Source: Asterias amurensis (lineage: Eukaryota; Echinodermata; Asteroidea; Forcipulatida; Asteriidae). Taken from it: 64,000 bases of DNA. Under the pieces are notes generated by a model. The model made no database searches. It was not told where the DNA came from and saw nothing but the letters and a program-made list of their open reading frames with translations. Positions 57,481 through 64,000 of this stretch are shown piece by piece (positions within the stretch are counted from its first letter, which is position 1; every line of letters begins with the position of its first letter). Position numbers and translations under genes: made by a program. The DNA lies in contig NC_092661.1 in assembly GCF_032118995.1 (NCBI RefSeq), forward strand, positions 1,986,501 to 2,050,500. The letters are read 5' to 3'.

Positions 57481-57567
57481 ACCATGTTTTTCTCTAATTT
57501 TAACATTTTTTAATGAATACCATGCTAGGCCTATTTTTTACTACAATTAAATGAAACTTTGCCAACA

Positions 57568-57640
57568 GGCGCCGTGGCTTAGTTGGTAAAGCGCCTGTCT
57601 AGTAAACAGGAGATCCCTGGTTCGAATCCGGGCGGTGCCT
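57568..57640 (+). tRNA. tRNA-Thr (AGT)
   Basis: Complete; T stem CCTGG/CCGGG with one T-G pair. Confidence 0.94.
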
Positions 57641-57722
57641 ACAGTTTTAACCTACACTTTGAAGTAGCCATCTCTGTTAACTAGTCATTTCATAACGTGT
57701 TTCTTATTGACAGTTTGTCAGA

Positions 57723-57795
57723 GCCCGGTTAGCTCAGTCGGTAGAGCATCAGACTTTTAATCTGAGGGTCAGGGGTTCAAGTCCTCTACCAGGCG
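57723..57795 (+). tRNA. tRNA-Lys (TTT)
   Basis: Acceptor 3' side ACCAGGC gives a C-A mismatch; T stem AGGGG/CCTCT has a G-T pair. Confidence 0.82.
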
Positions 57796-57883
57796 ACCAT
57801 GTTTTCTCTTTTTTAATATATTCTTATTGAATATAATGCTAGGGTCATTTTTTTTACTACAATCAAATGAAACTTTGCCAATA

Positions 57884-57956
57884 GGCGTCGTGGCTTAATT
57901 GGTAAAGCGCCTGTCTAGTAAACAGGAGATCCCCGGCTCGAATCCGGGCGGTGCCT
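57884..57956 (+). tRNA. tRNA-Thr (AGT), B box altered
   Basis: Last member. The acceptor GGCGTCG has a T-G pair, the D loop is AATTGGTA, and the invariant first T of the T loop is C (CTCGAAT), which weakens the B box. Possibly inactive. Confidence 0.75.
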
Positions 57957-59330
57957 ACAGTTTTAACATACACTTTGAACTTGCCATCTTTGTTAACTTG
58001 TCATTTCAATAACAGCAACAAAAACACCAAAGTGACCGCCAAAACTTACTATTTACAATAATTTATTTATTCATGGCTCAAGCTCCACAATATTATTTTT
58101 TTTGCGTTTATATAAATTTATACCACATGCGCAAAAACACCTTATATGGCAGACTATGTGACATCACAATGTTAACAAGAACCAAAAAGCCAGGGGTGGA
58201 TTTCACTAAGAGTACAGACTAGAGTTAAGACTAGTCTTATCGACCCCCAACCCTAACCCTAATCCATTTAGAGATTATCATAACATGTTACCGCAAACCT
58301 TTACTGTATACATGTAGTCTTATCTCGAGTTCTCGTCCTACCCTAGGATAACTCATAAAGAATCCTAAGACTTTGTGAAATCGACCCCAGGACTTCCTGC
58401 AAGCACAATCTGCACACAGCTCTACTTCAAGATGTGATCGAACTGTATAATTTTTATAATTTGTTGATATGAAGAAAATGGGCACATATCAAAACTCGTT
58501 CATCAGCTACTTTTAAAAAAACTCTTGAATTGATGTTGAAGACATGACACAAAATGTAGAACTTCTTATGTAAACAGTGTAGTATCTTATTTTGCCTGCT
58601 AGCCCACATCCTGGGTAGAAAGCTTTTTTAAGAGTGAATGCAATGAAGGAGTCCAACCTAGGCATAATTTCATACAGATGCTAAGCACACAAATTTGCTA
58701 AGCATAAAACTTTTGCCTTGCCAAAAACAGGTTAACCAACCAAATTTCTATAAGATTTTCAGGATAAGCAAGCGACAGCTGAATACCAGTAACAAGCAAT
58801 ATGCAGCAAATGCAAATTTCATTGGTAATCCTGCTTTTATCGTCAAAGAAATTTCATGCTCAGCAAATGTGTGTGCTTAGCAGCTCTAAGAATATGGGCC
58901 CTGGGCTATTTGCCTGCCAGAAAGACCCTAGAATGTACAAGTATACTCTTTTTGCAAACAAAGGTTTATGGTCTGTAAATTTCATATATACAACCACAAG
59001 GGGGAACTGACATACCTTCCAACGCTTGATTATAAGAATTGCTGGTAGCAAGGTACATTCTAAAAGGTAACCATTGAGGCTACCTCGCTTGACATTTGTA
59101 TGACAGATTTACGTCTACAGGTTACCCTTTTACAAATCCTTTTCAAAACGAATGCTTCGCTTTGGCTATGGCTGACCCATATTTGATTGGTGGCTGCTGC
59201 TACGACTGTTGCGAAGAGTGTTGCCATGGATACATCTATACTTCAATGCATGTGACATGGCAAACCAAGCCTAACTGTAGTTGTAGCCGCCAATTTAGAC
59301 ATGGACTAATGCTCAGGCCCGGTCTGCCTG
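57957..59330. other. Gene-free spacer right of the tRNA array
   Basis: It holds decayed repeat pieces: CTAGAGTTAAGACTAGTCTT near 58210, CATGTTACCGCAAACC near 58285 and the TAAGCAC repeat at 58660-58900. No gene is seen. Confidence 0.45.
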
Positions 59331-59334
59331 CTTA

Positions 59335-59660
59335 GGGTGGCACGGTTGGCTTGTGCGTAAAGCGCTCGCTTCTCACCAAGGTGACCCGGGTTTGATTCCT
59401 GAGTTTGAGTTGTGTGTTGGTTCTCTGCTGTGCCATGAGGGTTTCATGACCATCTTGTTTTCCTCCCTCGGGAAAAATCAAACACTTTCGATCTTGGCTG
59501 TGCTCCGTGGTCATAAACAGTTGATGTGGCTGGCAGCCAAAGGCGCCCTTGCATGCCTGCTTCCCGAACACGTTGTAGCCGCGTCCTTTGCAATTCAGCT
59601 CTAAGCTGCAAGTAAGGATGATTAGCCCCCCAAATTATTATATTATTATTATAATAAAGC
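59335..59660 (+). mobile_element. tRNA-derived SINE
   Basis: GGTGGCACGGTTGGCTTGTG (A-box region), GCGCTCGCTTCTCACC and GGGTTTGATTCCTG (B box) form a tRNA-like head, followed by an unrelated body and a TTATTATTATAATAAAGC tail. Part of the same head recurs near 60385. Confidence 0.7.
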
Positions 59661-60282
59661 AACATAGCAGAAGCGCAAGTTACAGAAGCTTCAGCCAGAG
59701 CCCAAATCATAGCCAAAGCCACACCAGGAGCCACAGCAGGAGCCAAACCCAATCCTAAGCCGGAGCCAAAGACAAAGCCATGGGCAAGTGCAACCAAGAC
59801 CTTTAGAAGGTATTGACGTGCTAAGCATATCAAACCATTAAGAAAAACAATGTGCACTATATGGCAATCAAAGTTTTAAACTTCGAATGTTCAGCTGAAT
59901 CTTGAACTTACCCCTAAGACATGTTCATCATTGTCTTACACTGTCTCTTGTCATCAACTAAGATTATTATGAACAGAAAATAAGGCACGACATGGGTTTA
60001 GTGTTCACATTACAAGGTAATTTAAAATAGGACAGACCATGGAACAGACTTTGCCCAGCTACAAACTGAAATAGATTTTGTACTTTCGAAAAATATTTAA
60101 CAACTTTTAAACTTTGCTCCTTTTTTAAGGCTTAATGTTGTGCTGTCGATTTAAATAAGTCATCCTAAGTTAGGACCAGTTACTCGTCCTAACTCAAGTT
60201 AGGATTAATCCTAGCGTTTCGTGAAATCTGCTGCAGAACGACAAAAGCTCCTGCCACACCGAACTTTTGTGTTCATTGGCTG

Positions 60283-60530
60283 GTTGTGTAGTACTAAGTC
60301 AATCGAAATCCAGCAAAAAAAGGAAAGGATTTAGGAACAATAGTGTGAGGGTTAAACTACACCAGTAAATAGACACAGATCTCTGGTGACCCCGGTTTGA
60401 TTCCTGACCAGGGCCATATATGTGAGTTGTGTAGTACACAGTCAATCAAAATCCAGCAAAAAAAGGAAAGGATTTAGGAACAATAGTGTGAGGGTTAAAT
60501 TACACCAGTAAATAGACACAGATCTCTGGG
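60283..60530 (+). repeat. Direct duplication, period 143 bp
   Basis: The segment starting GTTGTGTAGTACTAAGTCAA is repeated from 60426 (GTTGTGTAGTACACAGTCAA) with few differences over about 105 bp. The spacer carries a B-box-like CCCGGTTTGATTCCTG, so the duplicated part derives from a SINE. Confidence 0.8.
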
Positions 60531-61460
60531 GTATAACAGCGTGGCTTTGTACCATCATGGCGCAACAACATCCTTGGATTATTACCACATGAAAAAAACC
60601 CTGTTTTATTGCGAACAAATAATACGCTCAGAGCACCAAGGTTTACAAATTTGTCGAGTGCTCAAATTTAAGCAGCACAGAACCAATTGCACATTTCAGT
60701 GGAACTGCAAAGACATAGACTAAACAGGGATTCTAGCTCAAAATGTTGACTGGACCAGAATTATTTTTACAAGGGTAGTCCGTAAACAAAATGAGAAAAA
60801 AACTTCCTGACAGAGTTCAACATTCATTGAACTTCAAAAAAAAGATTCCCTTTGAGGTAATATGGGCTGGATCATGATTTTTCACCCCCCAAAAAACTGT
60901 GAAACTGAGAAATGAATCATGGATCAATCCTTTCTCGGATTTCTGAGGGTTGGTGTCCGATCGTGAATGCATGCTGCAGTCAGACATTTGGCTGGTACCC
61001 GCTGTTACCTTGCTTAAACTTACATGAATTTGAATCCACATGAAAATACCGCGGCATTTTTTTTGCTGTTTTTGCAGCCAGTACACATTGTAACCAGCTG
61101 ACAATTTCATATGTGACTTTAATTGTAGCTTGCTTGATAACTTTGGCAGAAATGTGACTATTGCAACTTGTCAGCTTAGTGTATAAAGAATTGTTATAGA
61201 CCTTTATCTCGCTGTCACCATCTTGGTCACGTTCCCTGTTTCCATAATAATACTACAATATAATAATAAAACAGTATTTATATAGCGCAATATGAATTGG
61301 CTTTCCTACAAACTGATCAACAGTAATGAATGCTAACATTCATTCCGCAAACATGGCATCAGACTATTATTTTGTCCAGCCTCAGTTTGGTTACAATGAG
61401 TTGGAATGGAGTAAAAACCAAGATGGCGACACCATGATAAAGGTCTTTTGGTACAACCAT

Positions 61461-61606
61461 TCATTCCTTGCCAGTCTTGAGTAACCTCAGCGCTTTCTCT
61501 AAGTAGCCGACAGCTGACGGGACGTCCTCATACTGGAGTGAACTCCCTGCATACTTGCAGTACTTCTGGGCTTTGGTGAACTCCGAAGTCGATAACTTGG
61601 GGAAAC
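61461..61606 (-). CDS. VTA1: VTA1 last coding exon (C-terminal 47 residues)
   Basis: Reading from 61606 after an AG acceptor, with two bases completing the previous codon, the exon gives FPKLSTSEFTKAQKYCKYAG then SSLQYEDVPSAVGYLEKALR and LLKTGKE-stop (TGA at 61461-61463). This is the C-terminal helical domain of VTA1/LIP5, which binds and stimulates the VPS4 ATPase during ESCRT-III disassembly on endosomes; the AQKYCKYAGS and LQYEDV motifs are its hallmark. The N-terminal MIT domains and linker exons are not seen between here and 64000, so the gene continues beyond the right edge or across the repeats. Confidence 0.88.
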
Positions 61607-61670
61607 CTGTGTGGTTGCAAACAAATATTGATAATGATTACAAGACTTGCACTGGTTACCAGTATACAAT

Positions 61671-61803
61671 TGTTGCACGCTGTGACGGGGTCCATGGCGT
61701 TTCGTACACCCGAGGGGGAAAAAGGCACCCGACGCCCAGGGTGCCATTTTCCCCTCAAGGGTGTACAAAACCTATGGACCGCAGTAACAGCGTGCAACAG
61801 TTG
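61671..61803. mobile_element. Short foldback element, GTTGCACGCTGT ends
   Basis: GTTGCACGCTGTGACGGGGT and its partner ending AACAGCGTGCAAC form a hairpin, with CCCGAGGGGGAAAAAGG arms around the centre. It lies in the VTA1 intron directly upstream of the exon. Confidence 0.75.
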
Positions 61804-62053
61804 TTTTGTTTTACCTTTGTATAATATTTATTCCTCTTCTCAAAGTTCTGTTGTCATCTTCATACATTATTACGACCACCTTACTCTATGTTCTGATGGA
61901 CCATTCATTGTTTAATAATCAGATGAACGAGCAACAATTCCCTCGAACCCGCGGTTGTTTTGCACACAGCACTGGAAATCGACCAACGGCGGGAACGATC
62001 AAGGTGATGTACACCGATGTACATCACTTTTCATGTTACCCGACCCCTTCGAG

Positions 62054-63739
62054 TAGTGCTGGGCGAATAGTGAAATTTTGATATTCGGATACCGCTGGCC
62101 ACCTATCCGAAATTAACAGGATATTCAATTAGTTTTTTTCGCCGCTAGAGGGCGATATAATATATTTTTTTGCCGCTAGAGGGTGCTGTTCTTTTGTGAA
62201 TGAGATATTATTGGCGGATTGATATTAGTTTTAGACAGTGTCACTCGGTTCATTCATAAAAATAACCGGATCTAATTTAAAGATGGCGATCTTTTGAACG
62301 TGATTGACTCTACGTGAAGGAAAACTTTCGTAATCTTTGAACAAATTACGTCAGAAATGTCCTTGTTTTAACTCTTCACGGAGGTGAGCATAGTTAAATA
62401 AACTGCGCCAATAAAGTATCTAAACACTTACAAATGGTCCGATATATCGGTACCTTAAATAGTTTGCCAAAAAAAAATTATTCATTTCGAGTCACCGTTA
62501 ATTTCTGCACATTTTGACACATCTTGTGTTGCGCTACGATGTTGTTTGGTGGATTTATGGACACTTGAGTGGCTTAAGGTCGAACTTCAAAAGTTGCAAA
62601 AGCCCCTATTCAAGCTAAATCGTTGTATTGTGACGAGTAAGACCAGCGTTTCTTTTGCCCGCCTTTTTTTAATTGTCAGTAACCAAGCAAAGGGGTCAAA
62701 GATGGGAGGCATACAACAATATGGGTTAAGAGCCAGAATCCCTGATTATGGTAAGACAGGGAAAGGTGTTTCAAGATAACAGGAAAGATGGCTCAAATGA
62801 CCAAACAGGAAAGAGGACGGATCGTTGGTTTGATAGAAGCCGGTACGTCGATGCGAGCTTACAGCTCATCAGGTAACAACGTCACCAGCGACGGTCAGTA
62901 AATGGTGGAATCGCTACCAAGCTCAGGGAAATGTGACTTCTGCAGCAGAAGAAAGTGAACAAGTCCATCAAGCCTGACATCACTCTCTAGGGGATTGCGA
63001 CGCATTCTGATCAGGAAATGGCAGGAGATTGACCAGGGACAGATCAGAGGTCTCGTTGGGAGTATGAGAAGACAACTCCTTGGCGTTCAAGACAGTGATG
63101 GGGGACACACCAAGTATTGAGGACAGGATATCAGCAGTTTTAGAGTTAAAGATACGGCAATTAATTTCATGGTCATGTAAACGAAACGAGTTTGTGTCTT
63201 TTGTCTTGATTTTGTCTGTGTGTGATGCTTGTGTGAGTTCCCTTCTGGAATTGGGGTGAATAGGGGCTTTTGCAACTTTTGAAATTCAACCTTAAGCTAC
63301 TCAAGTGTCCATAAATCCACCAAACAACATCGTAGCGCAACACAAGATGTGTCAAAATGTGCAGAAATCAACGGTGAATAGAAACGAACAATTAATTTTT
63401 TGAATACTATTTCAGGTTCCGATAAATCTGACCATTTGTAAGTGTTTAGATACTTTTTTGGCGCAGTTTACTTAATTTATGCTGTTTTATGCTGTCTTAG
63501 TAGAAGTTTCATAAGGATTCAGACAAAACATTCCCATCAGTTGTCGCACGACGTCCGCGGATATTCGGTTATTAAAAGAATATCCGGTTACTTGGTTGTA
63601 ATAACAGAACCATCCGGTTCATAAATAGGTATTCGCGCCCTATGCGGATATCCGGTTAAGAAAAAAAAGGCATTCGCGTTTACGGATAGGAAAACATATT
63701 CGCCATTAACCGGATATTCAAATAATTCGCCCAGGCCTA
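62054..63739. mobile_element. hAT-type element with 8-bp target duplication
   Basis: CCTTCGAG at 62046-62053 and 63740-63747 flanks ends TAGTGCTGGGCGAAT and ATTCGCCCAGGCCTA, a typical hAT arrangement. Subterminal regions are rich in GGATATTCGG-type motifs. No hAT transposase is present; the middle is taken by a Tc1-like element. Confidence 0.85.
62401..63468 (+). mobile_element. Nested Tc1/mariner-like element with long inverted ends
   Basis: It is flanked by TA (62399-62400, 63469-63470). Inverted ends of about 200 bp start AACTGCGCCAATAAAGTATC and contain TGCGCTACGATGTTGTTTGG. From 62789 a + strand frame reads MAQMTKQERGRIVGLIEAGT and later VSKWWNRYQAQGNVTSA, the helix-turn-helix N-terminus of Tc1-like transposases, with breaks. 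The catalytic DDE part is missing, so it is a deleted, non-autonomous copy. Confidence 0.85.
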
Positions 63740-63747
63740 CCTTCGAG

Positions 63748-64000
63748 CCATGTAATATCCATTTTGATGTGCGTCACATGATTGGTTCTCGACCAATCAA
63801 ACTTCACAGTTTGTTACCGAGGTATAAAAATTATACTTTTGATGATCACTCTTAAAATTATTGGCAACAAAAACTAATTTGCCAAGAAGTACAAAAGCTT
63901 TCGATAGTATACATGGTATGAGGAATTTTAAAAATCTTCCCAAGTTTTCACAAAGCAATTATAGTAAAGTGCCTTGCTCAAGTCTAAATAAATGTTATCA
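63748..64000. other. No feature recognised
   Basis: AT-rich sequence at the window edge, presumably intron of the VTA1 gene; nothing identifiable. Confidence 0.4.

Larger units (their letters stand above)
52482..57956 (+). repeat. Tandem tRNA-Thr / tRNA-Lys array
   Basis: Thirty-four tRNA-like genes of 73 nt plus one damaged copy lie on one strand. From 53534 they strictly alternate Thr-Lys with unit starts 303-317 bp apart, mostly alternating near 305 and 315. Spacers repeat too: after Thr comes ACAGTTTTAACCTACACTTT, after Lys ACCATGTTTTCTC. Each gene therefore has a TTTT RNA polymerase III stop within about 10 nt. Internal A boxes (GGCTTAGTTGG, TAGCTCAGTCGG) and B boxes (GGTTCGAATCC, GGTTCAAGTCC) are present in nearly all. 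Confidence 0.97.

Noticed and set aside
52482-57956. CRISPR-like array of regular repeats
   Set aside because: The repeats are complete tRNA genes with conserved, not unique, spacers in a eukaryotic genome.
59444-59857. Open frame of 137 codons on the - strand
   Set aside because: It overlaps a tRNA-derived SINE and an AGCC-rich repeat; no recognisable domain.

Overview
The window looks like nuclear DNA of an invertebrate deuterostome, most likely an echinoderm and probably a sea star. It has short phase-consistent exons with GT/AG introns, about 20 copies of TTAA-flanked hairpin elements, tRNA-derived SINEs ending in ATT repeats, intronless class A GPCRs and secreted PAN plus F5/8C proteins. 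The phylum call is inference from gene and repeat style; no search was run.

Layout. (1) 1-29.3 kb: a tandem family of small secreted-protein genes, all on the + strand. Each has four coding exons: A (signal peptide and PAN/apple domain), B (18-19 codon linker), C and D (an F5/8C discoidin domain). Copy 1 is cut by the left edge, copies 2-5 are complete (287, 270, 285 and 289 aa), and two relics (10.8 kb exon D fragment, 29.2 kb exon A fragment) record unequal exchange. Each complete copy has an RFX X-box-like 14-mer 74-119 bp before its ATG. An intronless GPCR lies on the - strand between copies 4 and 5 (21.5-22.5 kb). Introns and spacers are packed with hairpin elements, SINEs, a minisatellite and a 1.1-kb AAT/GCTAAT microsatellite.

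(2) 31.8-50.8 kb: one - strand gene reconstructed from 11 coding exons whose splice phases all agree (1163 aa). It has a disordered Ser-rich and coiled-coil N-terminus followed by ZU5-ZU5-UPA-death domains, as in DTHD1. A second GPCR, a paralogue of the first, sits on the + strand inside its first intron (45.6-46.6 kb).

(3) 52.5-58.0 kb: a tRNA array on the + strand with 18 tRNA-Thr genes (13 AGT, 5 TGT) and 16 tRNA-Lys-type genes (15 TTT, one with anticodon GTT), plus one damaged tRNA-Lys copy at the left end. Apart from one Thr-Thr pair near the left end, they alternate Thr-Lys with a period of 303-317 bp.

(4) 58-64 kb: repeats, the last coding exon of a VTA1 (ESCRT-III/VPS4 cofactor) gene on the - strand, and a hAT-type element with an 8-bp target duplication that carries a nested Tc1-like element with about 200-bp inverted ends.

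The protein genes are unrelated in function. The coherent units are the PAN-F5/8C cluster (shared promoter motif, variation concentrated in putative ligand-binding loops) and the Thr/Lys tRNA array.
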